From: Pseudoalteromonas rubra
GTDB taxonomy: Bacteria > Pseudomonadota > Gammaproteobacteria > Enterobacterales > Alteromonadaceae
Length of the DNA stretch: 64,000 nt
Assembly: GCF_005886805.2 (NCBI RefSeq)
Contig: NZ_CP045429.1
Location: 2,760,501-2,824,500 of the forward strand
Direction of reading: 5' to 3'
Made by a program: the position numbers and the translations under genes
Notes under the pieces: model-generated
Database searches by the model: none
The model's input: the letters and a program-made list of their open reading frames with translations, nothing else
What the model was told of the DNA's origin: nothing
In this document: piece by piece, positions 54,224 to 62,841 of the stretch
How positions within the stretch are numbered: position 1 is the first letter of the stretch
How the letters are laid out: the number at the start of each line of letters is the position of its first letter

Positions 54224-54254
54224 AAAAAAATAGCGCCATCAGGCGCTATTTTTC
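54224..54254 (-). terminator. Terminator after ybaB
   Basis: On the minus strand AAAAATAGCGCCTGATGGCGCTATTTTTTT forms a clean hairpin with A and T runs, 13 bp past ybaB. It ends the apt-dnaX-ybaB unit here, where recR would normally follow. Confidence 0.85.
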
Positions 54255-54266
54255 TTTTACTTTCAA

Positions 54267-54593
54267 TTAGAAAGGCATTTTGAATCCCGGAGGCATCTGC
54301 ATGCCGCCGGTGACTTCTGACATGCGCTTCTGCGACTCTTCGCCTACGCGGCGTACAGCGTCATTTACCGCAGCTGCAAGCAGGTCTTCGATCATGTCTT
54401 TGTCATCTTCCATTAGGCTTTCGTCGATCTCTACACGGCGCACATTGTGGCTGCCGAGCATAGTGACTTTAACCAGGCCTGCACCTGCTTCACCAACCAC
54501 TTCAAGGTTTTTAATCTCTTCCTGGGCTTTTTCCATGCGCTCTTGCATTTGCTGCGCCTGCTTCATGATATTGCCCATTCCACCTTTAAACAT
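54267..54593 (-). CDS. ybaB: Nucleoid-associated protein YbaB/EbfC
   Basis: 108 residues, usual length. [32 protein letters not shown] in outline is the conserved N-terminal helix, followed by [29 protein letters not shown] and the C-terminal [13 protein letters not shown]. It binds DNA as a dimer. It is 67 bp downstream of dnaX; recR, its usual next neighbour, is displaced to 18357-18956. Confidence 0.96.
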   Translation of the reverse strand: MFKGGMGNIMKQAQQMQERMEKAQEEIKNLEVVGEAGAGLVKVTMLGSHNVRRVEIDESLMEDDKDMIEDLLAAAVNDAVRRVGEESQKRMSEVTGGMQMPPGFKMPF

Positions 54594-54660
54594 ACTCTGC
54601 TCTCTTACACTTCAAAAATTAAAATTCTATGGGATACAAGATAAGGGCTTACTCGCGCAA

Positions 54661-57153
54661 TTACAATGCCCTTACCGACTTTTCATCGACCGAGGCCTCA
54701 AACTCACGGGCAAAGGCCTGGATCACGGGATCGTGATTAACCGCATCGACCGCCTGAAGATATCTCTGCTGATCAATATCCTGCTGGATCAAAAACGGGG
54801 TGTCAGTTACCACGTCAACAAATTCGATATTCAACTCGACCGGTGTATTTAGTCGCTCAGTCAGACTTTCATGCAGTTTTTCTCTGAGCATGCTGGAGTC
54901 CAGATGCTGCTGGCTTTGCTCCACTTGCAATGTACAGTGCTGATCCCGACGATGAAACATAGCATGCAGTGCAAATTGTCTTACCCGACCGCCGAGCTGC
55001 ATTTGTTCAATCATCTGGGCCCAGTCATCTTTTTGATGGGCGAATTTAATATCGCTGATCGGGCTGACAAAATTTTCAGGTGCAGGTATATCCAGCGTAC
55101 CTTCCTGTGATTCCTGCTCGTCTGGAGCCTGTGGTGCTAATTGCTCAAGCAACTCAGGTGCCAGCTTACTCTCGTCCTTCTTAAAGCGCTCAGCCATATC
55201 TGGCTTCTTCGCTTTACGAACCGAGGCAACAGGCTGAAAACTTTGCTGCGGCTGCGCTTGCTGAGACACCTGCTCTCGCATCTGGGTTTCTGCAGGCCCA
55301 CTTTGCATAGGCTCTGCTGACGTTGGCGGGAAGTGTCTGCCTGATGCAACAGCGCCGGACTCAGGTCCAGCTCCCTGCTGTGGCTCAGACTTTTTTCCTT
55401 CGTCCTCTCCTCCCAACAACTTACCCGCACCGGAAATTTGCCGGTTTTGTAATATCCGGGCAATCGCCGACTGCGCCTGTTGCTGCTTTTGTGCCAGTTG
55501 CTGAACCGGTGTGTGCTCCGGTTGTTGACCCTGCTCCGGTTGCTGATGCGCAGGCATTGGCTGAGACTGAGGCTCGCTCTGGTACTGCTCATACCCCTGA
55601 GATTCGGCCTGAGCCATAATGTCCTGGTATTGTTGCTCAATCGAAGCATCGCCCGGCAGCGGCTGAGGTGCTGAAGGCGGAGTCTGTTTCGGAGCTGCAC
55701 CTTCATCCTGAATAACTGGTGCCACTCGCTCTGGCCTGGCCTGCGGTACCGGAACCTGGTGCGCGGGGACATCCGCTTGGTGAGCAGTAACTGGTCCATC
55801 ATTTTGTTGCACCTGTGCAGGCGGAGCACTCTGATGCGTTAGCGGTGCGCCTGGCTGTGCAGCCACCTCCGCAGTCTTTTGCGGTGCAGGTTGCGGATCT
55901 GGCGTTACCACCGGACTTTGCGTTGTTGCACTATGATGTTCAGGGGCAGATACAGAGGTTTGAGCCTGTGGGCCACGTGGCTTTGCACTCAGCATGTCTC
56001 TGAGCTTGCCAACCTTTCCCGGATCCTTTGCCGCTGCGGCTGGCACTGAGCCAGTCGGCTGGCTAAAGTCAGCCTGTTCAAATGCCAGCAACCTCAGCAT
56101 GATCATTTCGAAGCCCAGCTTAGGCTCAGGTGCCCAGCTCAGATCTTTTTTCCCGGCCAACAATAACTGATACATAAACTGCGTGTTTTGCGGCGTTAAC
56201 TGCTGTGCCAATGTCTTCACCTGCTCAGCCTCAAACTGACCAAAATTGGCCGCCTGAGGTACCAACTGAGTTAACTGAACCAGATGCAGTAAACTAATTA
56301 AATCGTCCAGCACGCTGGTGAAATTACCATTTTTCAGGGCAATGTCGGCAACTTCTGCCAACAAGGCTTCTCCGTCTTGTGACAATACAGCAGCCATCAG
56401 CAACACGGCATGACTGCTGTCCATCAGGCCAAGCATTTGCTGTACTGCTGGTAAAGTCAGCTCGCCATTGGTTTGCGCAATCGCCTGATCGGTCAGGCTG
56501 AGTGCATCACGCATACTACCGTCTGCGGCTTTAGCCAGCACTTCTAACGCGGGCTCTTCAAAATTGACAGATTCCTGAGGCAGAATTTGCGACAATTGCG
56601 TTACTATCTGGCTCTGTGCCATAGCATTGAGGTTAAACTGCAAACAGCGCGATAAGATGGTGATCGGTAATTTTTGCGGATCTGTCGTCGCCAGCAGAAA
56701 CTTAACATGCTCAGGTGGCTCTTCCAGGGTTTTCAGCAAAGCATTAAAACTGTGCTTGGACAACATGTGCACTTCATCGATCAGATACACTTTGTAGCGA
56801 CCCCGAGTCGGTGCATATTGTACGTTGTCCAGAATTTCTCTCGTGTCTTCAACTTTTGTGCGCGATGCGGCATCTATCTCGATAAGGTCAATGAACTTAC
56901 CGGCTTCTATCTCTTCACACGCACTACATTGACCACACGGTGTGGAAGTGATCCCCACCTCACAATTCAGGCTCTTGGCGAAGATCCTGGCAATGGTCGT
57001 TTTACCCACTCCACGAGTACCTGTGAACAGATAGGCATGATGCAAACGTTGCTCATTCAATGCATTAATGAGCGCCTGTTTAACATGCTCCTGCCCCATC
57101 ATCTCGTGGAACGACTGTGGACGCCATTTACGCGCCAGAACCTGATAACTCAT
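54661..57153 (-). CDS. dnaX: DNA polymerase III subunit tau (and gamma by frameshift)
   Basis: 830 residues. AAA+ clamp loader core: Walker A GTRGVGKTT, zinc finger CEVGITSTPCGQCSACEE, Walker B LIDEVHMLS, sensor motif LLATTDPQKLP. Domain IV-V at the C-terminus contacts DnaB helicase and the polymerase. The linker (about residues 375-660) is very long and rich in Gln and Pro. Within it lies a -1 frameshift module at 55349-55413 predicted to give a ~588-residue gamma form. Preceded by apt and followed by ybaB in the conserved order. Confidence 0.96.
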   Translation of the reverse strand: MSYQVLARKWRPQSFHEMMGQEHVKQALINALNEQRLHHAYLFTGTRGVGKTTIARIFAKSLNCEVGITSTPCGQCSACEEIEAGKFIDLIEIDAASRTKVEDTREILDNVQYAPTRGRYKVYLIDEVHMLSKHSFNALLKTLEEPPEHVKFLLATTDPQKLPITILSRCLQFNLNAMAQSQIVTQLSQILPQESVNFEEPALEVLAKAADGSMRDALSLTDQAIAQTNGELTLPAVQQMLGLMDSSHAVLLMAAVLSQDGEALLAEVADIALKNGNFTSVLDDLISLLHLVQLTQLVPQAANFGQFEAEQVKTLAQQLTPQNTQFMYQLLLAGKKDLSWAPEPKLGFEMIMLRLLAFEQADFSQPTGSVPAAAAKDPGKVGKLRDMLSAKPRGPQAQTSVSAPEHHSATTQSPVVTPDPQPAPQKTAEVAAQPGAPLTHQSAPPAQVQQNDGPVTAHQADVPAHQVPVPQARPERVAPVIQDEGAAPKQTPPSAPQPLPGDASIEQQYQDIMAQAESQGYEQYQSEPQSQPMPAHQQPEQGQQPEHTPVQQLAQKQQQAQSAIARILQNRQISGAGKLLGGEDEGKKSEPQQGAGPESGAVASGRHFPPTSAEPMQSGPAETQMREQVSQQAQPQQSFQPVASVRKAKKPDMAERFKKDESKLAPELLEQLAPQAPDEQESQEGTLDIPAPENFVSPISDIKFAHQKDDWAQMIEQMQLGGRVRQFALHAMFHRRDQHCTLQVEQSQQHLDSSMLREKLHESLTERLNTPVELNIEFVDVVTDTPFLIQQDIDQQRYLQAVDAVNHDPVIQAFAREFEASVDEKSVRAL
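55349..55413 (-). promoter_or_regulatory. dnaX programmed -1 ribosomal frameshift module
   Basis: On the minus strand, in order: a Shine-Dalgarno-like GGGAGGAG ~10 nt before the slip site, the slippery heptamer A-AAA-AAG in frame (complement of 55390-55396), a TGA in the -1 frame two codons later (55385-55387), and after an 8-nt spacer a hairpin with outer stem ACAGC/GCTGT and inner stem GCTGGAC/GTCCGGC with a CTGA loop (55349-55381). These are the same three elements as in E. coli dnaX. Confidence 0.8.
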
Positions 57154-57159
57154 CGTGCG

Positions 57160-57705
57160 TTACTCGCCGTCAAACTCGACCAGTTTAAGCACTTTAATGC
57201 CCATGTCTGCAACGCGCTTCTCACCGCCCAGTTCTGGCAATGAAATTACAAAGGCGGCGTCTGTCGCTTTACCACCAAGACGCTCAACCAGTTTAGCGGT
57301 CGCTTCAATGGTACCACCGGTTGCCAGTAAATCATCAACCAATAGAACTTTATCGCCCTGTTCGACAGCATCAGTATGCAGCTCTAATACATCTTCACCA
57401 TACTCAAGCTGATAAGATTGGCTAATCACTTCGCGCGGTAACTTGCCAGGCTTACGTACCGGAATAAAAGGCAAACCCAATTCATAAGCCAACGGCGCAC
57501 CAAAGATAAAGCCACGAGACTCAGTACCAATAATCTTGGTAAAGCCCTGATCTTTGTATGCTTCAACCAGGCAATCCATCGTTGCTTTGAATGCTGCCGG
57601 GTTAGCCAACAAGGTCGTCACATCACGGAACATGATCCCTTCTTTCGGGTAGTTAGGAACCGTTGCGATGCTGTCTTTAATCAGTGACAAATTTGCTTGT
57701 GTCAT
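57160..57705 (-). CDS. apt: Adenine phosphoribosyltransferase
   Basis: 181 residues. [52 protein letters not shown] and the PRPP loop [17 protein letters not shown] identify Apt, which makes AMP from adenine and PRPP. ATG 57705 (MTQANLSL) fits the family; an upstream in-frame start adds ten residues. The gene ends 7 bp before dnaX, matching the apt-dnaX order of gammaproteobacteria. Confidence 0.97.
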   Translation of the reverse strand: MTQANLSLIKDSIATVPNYPKEGIMFRDVTTLLANPAAFKATMDCLVEAYKDQGFTKIIGTESRGFIFGAPLAYELGLPFIPVRKPGKLPREVISQSYQLEYGEDVLELHTDAVEQGDKVLLVDDLLATGGTIEATAKLVERLGGKATDAAFVISLPELGGEKRVADMGIKVLKLVEFDGE

Positions 57706-57816
57706 AATCGAATGCTTAATAAGTTTTAATATCAAAGAGCTCGATTATAACAAGAAAGCAATGACATGAAATGCCAGGAGGCAGGATTTTGCGATAATTT
57801 CGCAATGTTCGGATAG

Positions 57817-57850
57817 AAAAAAACCACCCAATCGACAGGTGGCTTTTTAA
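57817..57850 (-). terminator. Terminator after the 40-residue membrane peptide gene
   Basis: On the minus strand AAAAAGCCACC, loop TGTCGATT, GGGTGGTTTTTT forms a hairpin with flanking A and T runs. Confidence 0.8.
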
Positions 57851-57870
57851 CTCTAGGTTCTATGTAGCGA

Positions 57871-57993
57871 TTAAGCGCTCAGTGCAGTCGCCCAGCCTAG
57901 AATTGCATTCAGGCAACCAATGCCAGCAAATACAGCGATAAAAGCCAGGAAATACTTCGCGTTGAACGGATCTTTGAAATCACCTTTAGACAT
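57871..57993 (-). CDS. 40-residue single-TM membrane peptide, unknown
   Basis: ATG at 57993 gives MSKGDFKDPFNAKYFLAFIA followed by a hydrophobic run (VFAGIGCLNAILGWATALSA). One TM helix covers roughly residues 15-36, with a charged N-terminal tail likely cytoplasmic. AAGGTG lies 7 nt upstream and a strong terminator follows, so it has all the signals of a real gene. I do not recognise it. It lies between hvfC and apt on the same strand. Confidence 0.65.
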   Translation of the reverse strand: MSKGDFKDPFNAKYFLAFIAVFAGIGCLNAILGWATALSA

Positions 57994-58140
57994 ATTACAC
58001 CTTTATTTATTAAGCGCTGGGTGAGCAAGCAGCCTGAAGAGGGCAAAACTGCCCGGGATCAGCCGCCTGTCCTGCACTCAGCATAAGCACGACAAAACGG
58101 CGCCCATAATAATCGAACTTAACAAACTGATAAAGGGGAA

Positions 58141-58887
58141 TTATGCTTTTTTATCGACCAATATACCAAGGCGAACAAACTGACTGAGCGTCTGGATCGC
58201 ACCATTGATCAGGGTCTCTTTGTCAAATTGGCTAAATTGCTCGGCCAGATGTGCGGCCAACGCGCCTATGGTTATCCCGGGGTTAACAACAATGTTTTGG
58301 ATCAACAATGCCGTCATTGGATTAGTTTCGATAAATTGTACGTCAAATGCCCTATCGCGATAAACGATAAAGCAATGAGGGCCTGAGGTACTTTGAGGCT
58401 GATAGTCACAAGTTATCTGATGCACCGGATACTGATAACTTACACTCCGTGCAGCTTGCGCCAGATGAAGCCCCGATTGTTCAGACAAAGGCAGCGGTAT
58501 TGGCAACTCCGCTTCGGCTTCCTGTACAATAGCCACTTCCAACTCAGTCCACTCATAATGGGCCAGTTCGAGCATAAAAGGCGGATCAGCAGGTGTGGGT
58601 GTATACTCCTCTTGCAGAAAGCCCAAAAACTCCCGACTGATCTCCAAAAAGTAGGGAGACAGGCAGTCATGCTGACTAAAAAACGCCCGCACCAGAGTTA
58701 ACCAAGTTTGTTCATCATATAGGCTTTTCAGCACCGGAAATGTGGAGGCGACAAACCCTTCAATATTATTAAAAAATAGCTCGCGATAAACTTGCATCCG
58801 CCTGTCTTCAATACCCTTCGGCGCGGGATATTTGATCGGATTTTTAATGTGGGCCATAAAATCGGCCTGGATTTGCTGAAATGACAT
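58141..58887 (-). CDS. hvfC: DUF2063 (HvfC/BufC-type) partner protein of an MNIO enzyme
   Basis: 248 residues. FQQIQADFMAHIKNP, then RRMQVYRELFFNNIEGFVASTFPVL is the DUF2063 'putative DNA-binding' N-terminal domain, which in fact acts as the precursor-recognition partner of DUF692 enzymes in RiPP pathways (HvfC, MbnC, BufC). The start overlaps the hvfB stop (TGATG), so the two are co-translated and probably form a heterodimer. Confidence 0.88.
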   Translation of the reverse strand: MSFQQIQADFMAHIKNPIKYPAPKGIEDRRMQVYRELFFNNIEGFVASTFPVLKSLYDEQTWLTLVRAFFSQHDCLSPYFLEISREFLGFLQEEYTPTPADPPFMLELAHYEWTELEVAIVQEAEAELPIPLPLSEQSGLHLAQAARSVSYQYPVHQITCDYQPQSTSGPHCFIVYRDRAFDVQFIETNPMTALLIQNIVVNPGITIGALAAHLAEQFSQFDKETLINGAIQTLSQFVRLGILVDKKA

Positions 58888-59723
58888 CAAGCGATCCCTC
58901 TTTGTGATTTATCCAGACGCTGTACAGCATGGATCTGATCCACCTCATCCAATAACTGAGGCATCGGCGGAATGTTGAAGTCTCGTTCAAGCAAAGTCGG
59001 AAACACACCATGTATGCGATACGCCTCCTGCAACAGCTGCCAGACAGGGTCGCACACTGCATCGCCATGCGTATCGACCAGCAGGTCTTCAGCCTCAACA
59101 TAATGACCAGCTATGTGGCCATATGCAATGCGCTCACTGGGCATTGCCGCAAGAAACGCGTTGGCATCATAACCATGATTAATTGAGTTGACGTAAATAT
59201 TGTTCACATCCAGCAGCAAATCACAATCGGCCTCTTCCAATACCGCCAGGGTAAAGTTCAGCTCCGATAATTGCTGACCAGGCGCAGCGTAATAGGAAAC
59301 GTTTTCTACCGCGATGCGACGCTCCAGGCGTGCTTGTACTTCCCGGATCCTTGCTGCGGTGTGCATTACAGCTTCTTCAGTGAAAGGGATCGGCATCAAA
59401 TCGTACATGTGCCCGTCCCCTGAACAATAGCTCAAGTGCTCGCTATAGCACCGTATGTTATGCTGGCTAAAAAAGGTTTTCAGATTACTGACAAACTCGG
59501 TATCAAGCGGTGCTGGTGATCCGAGTGATAATGACAAACCATGACAGACAAATGGGTGCCGGGCCGTTAACTCTGAAAACTGAGCAGCGTATTTGCCACC
59601 GAGCGTCATCCAGTTTTCGGGGGCGACTTCGTAATAGTCTACCTGCGGAGGCGGTACAGCCAGAATGTCATCCAGCATTTCACGCCTCAGGCCCATGCCA
59701 ACCATACCAAACGGTTTATTCAT
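58887..59723 (-). CDS. hvfB: DUF692 multinuclear iron oxygenase (HvfB/BufB-type, MNIO)
   Basis: 278 residues from ATG 59723 (AGGAG upstream). TIM-barrel DUF692 family with metal ligands in FVCHGLSLSLGSP (His), CYSEHLSYCSGDGHMYDLMPIPF (Glu, His), RIAVENVSYYA (Glu), LLLDVNNIYVNSINHG (Asp, Asn, His) and YGHIAGHY (His), LVDTHGDAV. The related HvfB of Haemophilus converts Cys in EGKCG motifs to oxazolone/thioamide groups that bind copper. Its likely substrate is encoded directly upstream. Confidence 0.92.
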   Translation of the reverse strand: MNKPFGMVGMGLRREMLDDILAVPPPQVDYYEVAPENWMTLGGKYAAQFSELTARHPFVCHGLSLSLGSPAPLDTEFVSNLKTFFSQHNIRCYSEHLSYCSGDGHMYDLMPIPFTEEAVMHTAARIREVQARLERRIAVENVSYYAAPGQQLSELNFTLAVLEEADCDLLLDVNNIYVNSINHGYDANAFLAAMPSERIAYGHIAGHYVEAEDLLVDTHGDAVCDPVWQLLQEAYRIHGVFPTLLERDFNIPPMPQLLDEVDQIHAVQRLDKSQRGIA

Positions 59724-59748
59724 TATCACTCCTTAGCCTAATCACTGA

Positions 59749-60081
59749 TTATGCGTGGCCACCGCACTTGCCTTCACCACACTTACCTTCTTTTTTGGTT
59801 TTGCCACCACATTTACCTTCGCCGCATTTACCTTCTTTTTTACCTTTGGCATCGCCGCCACATTTACCTTCGCCGCATTTGCCTTCTTTTTTACCTTTAG
59901 CATCGCCGCCACATTTGCCTTCGCCGCATTTACCTTCACCTGCGTCTAACTGATAACCAGCCGTCATCTGCTCAAAGCTAAATGGATTAGCAGCAGCCTC
60001 TGGTGCGCTAAATGTAGCCGCAGTAACGACAGCGGCACCTAATGTCATTGCAAGTGTGTTAGTTTTCTTTACTGATTTCAT
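59749..60081 (-). CDS. hvfA: Bufferin-type RiPP precursor (HvfA-like) with eight EGKCG motifs
   Basis: 110 residues. An N-terminal signal-like segment (TNTLAMTLGAAVVTAATFSAPEAAA) then NPFSFEQMTAGYQLDAG and a low-complexity core with four pairs of EGKCG separated by DAKGKK-type spacers, eight motifs in total. EGKCG is the substrate motif of HvfB-type enzymes, giving copper-binding oxazolone/thioamide groups in a periplasmic peptide (published for HvfABC). It is first in the operon hvfA-hvfB-hvfC. No DoxX-type hvfD gene follows, which many such operons have. Confidence 0.9.
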   Translation of the reverse strand: MKSVKKTNTLAMTLGAAVVTAATFSAPEAAANPFSFEQMTAGYQLDAGEGKCGEGKCGGDAKGKKEGKCGEGKCGGDAKGKKEGKCGEGKCGGKTKKEGKCGEGKCGGHA

Positions 60082-60246
60082 GTTGTTCTCTCTCAATCGG
60101 TAGCAATAAAAAATGGATGATTCGCTTAGTAGACCACGGACTGAAGATATTTATTTCAGCATTTGAGAAATTTTTATCTCCATTTCCCTATTAATAATCT
60201 GCTCCTCTCGTATAGAATAGCGCGAATTTTTTCTGGTGCGGTAATA

Positions 60247-61239
60247 ATGAAGCTATTTTTGGCCCCGATGGAGGGCGTTGTCGATTTTAAAATGCGTGAA
60301 CTGCTCACCGATCTTGGTGGGTTCGATATGTGTGTCACTGAGTTTATTCGTGTTGTAGACCTGACACTGCCGCGCCGTGTCTTTGTGCGTTACTGTCCTG
60401 AGCTGCTCAATGGCGGGTTAACCCGCGCAGGCACGCCTGTGCGTATTCAACTGCTTGGCCAGGTGCCACAGGCGTTGGCCGCTAATGCCAGAAAAGCTGT
60501 AAAGCTGGGCTCTCACGGTGTTGATCTTAATTTTGGGTGTCCAGCTAAGACGGTCAACAAGAGTAAAGGTGGCGCAGTACTGCTCAAAGAGCCTGAGCAA
60601 ATATATCAAATCATTCGCGCTGTTCGCGAAGCAGTACCGCAAGAGCACGAAGTCAGTGCCAAAATTCGACTTGGCTTTGACGACGATGCAAACAGCACAG
60701 AGATTGTCGACGCCGTACAAAGCGCAGGCGCATCCAGCCTGGTGATCCACGCCCGCACCAAACGTGATGGCTATAAACCACCGGCCTACTGGGAGAAAAT
60801 TCCTCCGCTTCTGGAAAGGCTGACAATTCCTGTTGTCGCCAATGGCGAAATCTGGCAAGTAGAGGATGCAATTCGTTGCCAGCAGCGCAGCGCCTGCGAC
60901 AATCTGATGTTAGGCCGGGGCGCATTGGCCACCCCAGATCTGGCAGCCAAGATAAAAGCACACATCGAAGGACGAGACTACCGTCCACTTGAGTGGCAGG
61001 AAGTGGTTTATCACATATTACATTCCTCAATGCATCAGGACCCTGAGGTAGGTGAAAAGTACTTTTCATCACGCACCAAGCAGTGGCTAGGTTACTTAAA
61101 GTTACAATACCCTCAGGCTCATACCTTATTCGATGAGATAAAACGTCTGAAAAGCAAAGATGACGTGGTAACCGTGCTGGATAAATACGCAAAGTCCCCG
61201 CTGATTGATTCAAATCATAACAATGAGCCGACTGCCTAA
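60247..61239 (+). CDS. dusC: tRNA-dihydrouridine(16) synthase DusC
   Basis: 330 residues from ATG 60247 (MKLFLAPMEGVVDFKMREL). FMN-barrel features: LAPMEGV, HGVDLNFGCPAKTVNKSKGGAVLL with the catalytic Cys, VSAKIRLGFDD, VIHARTKRDGY and VANGEIW, LMLGRGAL. The APMEGV start and DMCVTEFIRV identify the DusC subgroup, which reduces U16 of tRNA. It precedes a DksA-like zinc-finger gene on the same strand by 35 bp. Confidence 0.93.
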   Translation: MKLFLAPMEGVVDFKMRELLTDLGGFDMCVTEFIRVVDLTLPRRVFVRYCPELLNGGLTRAGTPVRIQLLGQVPQALAANARKAVKLGSHGVDLNFGCPAKTVNKSKGGAVLLKEPEQIYQIIRAVREAVPQEHEVSAKIRLGFDDDANSTEIVDAVQSAGASSLVIHARTKRDGYKPPAYWEKIPPLLERLTIPVVANGEIWQVEDAIRCQQRSACDNLMLGRGALATPDLAAKIKAHIEGRDYRPLEWQEVVYHILHSSMHQDPEVGEKYFSSRTKQWLGYLKLQYPQAHTLFDEIKRLKSKDDVVTVLDKYAKSPLIDSNHNNEPTA

Positions 61240-61274
61240 TAGATAATGGATGCTCAGAAAAGGAGAAGAGCGCC

Positions 61275-61628
61275 ATGAATGAGAATTTAAAGAATCACTA
61301 TCAGGTAAAACTGCAGGCTGAGCTCGACCAGATCCGACACGAGTTTCTTGCGGATTTAAAACAAGCCAGTAACCATGCGACCGAGGCGTTGATCAGCACA
61401 TTACAGTCAGCGCCACCACACGAATGGGTCGATATCGCAACAGACAGGATCTGTCCGGGTCAATTTCCGAACTTTGAACGCTTGGTCAAAGTAGAAGCCG
61501 CAATTTGCCAGATGGACATAGGCCAGTTTGGCTACTGCTGTGACTGTGAGAAGAAAATTGAAGACACCCTGCTCGCCGTTGACCCGGCCGCACAAAGGTG
61601 CCTTGAATGCCTGGCTAAGCAGAAGTAA
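61275..61628 (+). CDS. DksA/TraR-type C4 zinc-finger protein
   Basis: 117 residues. Long helical N-terminal coiled-coil (YQVKLQAELDQIRHEFLADLKQ), then the C4 finger CCDC...CLEC near the C-terminus with Cys pairs spaced CxxC-x(17)-CxxC. Such proteins bind the RNA polymerase secondary channel or act as relatives of DksA. A DksA-like acidic tip is not obvious, so a regulatory activity is uncertain. GGAGAAG precedes the start. Its 3' end overlaps the convergent DUF3080 gene by 14 bp. Confidence 0.8.
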   Translation: MNENLKNHYQVKLQAELDQIRHEFLADLKQASNHATEALISTLQSAPPHEWVDIATDRICPGQFPNFERLVKVEAAICQMDIGQFGYCCDCEKKIEDTLLAVDPAAQRCLECLAKQK

Positions 61629-62643
61629 CTTGGTTTAACAACACAAAACTGGTTGCAGGAAAGAAAAGGATATTCTTCAGCAAAACAAAGGCCTGGTCTT
61701 CATTCAGCGCTAACCTAGACTGCAGTGCCAACAGAGCTTGTTTCTGCGACCACGCAAAGTAATGCACCCCCAAATCCACTTCCATCATGACTGCGGCGAA
61801 TTGAAGTTCGCCTTTGGTCCACTTGGTATCACACTGACTGACAGTTTGGCGCAAAGATACGAATTGGTCCCGCCAGTTTAAACCCGCAACTTTATCGCAC
61901 TTAGCCAGCAGCTGATGTACCAAAGGATCACTTGCCTTGTAATTCACCCGTACCATAACGTCCCTGGTATCATTCGTTACACTCTGTAATTTACTAAACA
62001 AGGATTCAGGTGCACTCACAGAGCCACCATAGAAATTGAGCTTGCTCTGATACCACTCTTTGCCGTTCGGCAGCTGGTACATCCCCAGAGACGACCTGAC
62101 CCGATAACTTTCCAAATACTCCGCCAGCTGCTGCGCAGCTTGTGATTGTCTGGTTACCTCAGGCGTAAGATGTTCAAGCAACTGATTTCTCTCTAACCGG
62201 TTAAGCACAATTTTACTTTCCCGGGCTTCGCTCAGACGTGACTCTACATATCCGTACCAGGTATCCAGTTGAGACGACAACACACCACGCTCTTGTGCAA
62301 CCTTGGGGAGATTAATATGTACCGGCCAGGGTAAAAAGCGTTCAGGGTATCTCTGCTGTATGCTCAGATACTGACTTTCCTGAGCTGCTATTTCCGTAAA
62401 ACTACTCAAGTCTGCGCGCTGTAAAAGATCGTGACGTTTTTTCAGATAAAGTTCTGTAAAAGGTAATCCGGCAAGGTCATTCTCAGGTAAACCCTGCGAC
62501 TGACTTACAGATGAAAACCAATTAAGTTGCCTGAGCTGCGCCGACAACTCTGTGTAAGGGAGGTTTACTTGCGGCTCAGTGCAGCCGCCAATCATAGTTA
62601 GCAGCACAAGTGCTGAGGACACATAATGCCGAGAGGTTTTCAT
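61615..62643 (-). CDS. DUF3080 family lipoprotein
   Basis: 342 residues. Lipobox IGGC (Cys 21) and the DUF3080 core including FLPWPVHINLPKVAQERGVLSSQLDTWYGYVESRL and SSLGMYQLPNGKEWYQSKLNFYGGS in outline. The family is found in Vibrio, Shewanella and Pseudoalteromonas with no assigned role. The YxLPxGxxWYxxxL pattern faintly recalls DUF885-type peptidases. It converges with the zinc-finger gene. Confidence 0.8.
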   Translation of the reverse strand: MKTSRHYVSSALVLLTMIGGCTEPQVNLPYTELSAQLRQLNWFSSVSQSQGLPENDLAGLPFTELYLKKRHDLLQRADLSSFTEIAAQESQYLSIQQRYPERFLPWPVHINLPKVAQERGVLSSQLDTWYGYVESRLSEARESKIVLNRLERNQLLEHLTPEVTRQSQAAQQLAEYLESYRVRSSLGMYQLPNGKEWYQSKLNFYGGSVSAPESLFSKLQSVTNDTRDVMVRVNYKASDPLVHQLLAKCDKVAGLNWRDQFVSLRQTVSQCDTKWTKGELQFAAVMMEVDLGVHYFAWSQKQALLALQSRLALNEDQAFVLLKNILFFPATSFVLLNQVTSA

Positions 62644-62813
62644 GTCGGTTTATCCACTTTGTTTCACGTTGCAGATATGCACTAGGCACAGCTGATCCCA
62701 ATCGGGTTAGATTATAACAAAGATGAGGAGAGATTTTAGTACTTAAATCAGCGTACTAAGCTCGAATATATCACTGTGGATGACAGCGTTAGGTGAGCTG
62801 GGGCTATAAAAGC

Positions 62814-62838
62814 AAAAAGCCCCTTGCGGGGCTTTTTC
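62814..62838 (-). terminator. Terminator after the TPR gene
   Basis: AAAAAGCCCC, loop TTGC, GGGGCTTTTT: strong hairpin directly after the TPR stop, symmetric enough to work both ways. Confidence 0.85.
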
Positions 62839-62841
62839 GAC

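Noticed and set aside
55137..55829. 230-codon minus-strand frame within dnaX
   Set aside because: Alternative-frame reading of the repetitive Gln/Pro linker of DnaX, rich in Arg and Ser; no start context or homology.
56140..56155. Second A run (GGG AAA AAA GAT) in dnaX as a frameshift site
   Set aside because: In frame it reads G-AAA-AAA, a poor slippery heptamer, and it lacks the SD-like element and hairpin present at 55349-55413.
59510..59953. 147-codon plus-strand frame rich in Pro, Ser and His over hvfA/hvfB
   Set aside because: It is the antisense shadow of the repetitive EGKCG-coding region; the opposite frame has the RiPP precursor and enzyme.
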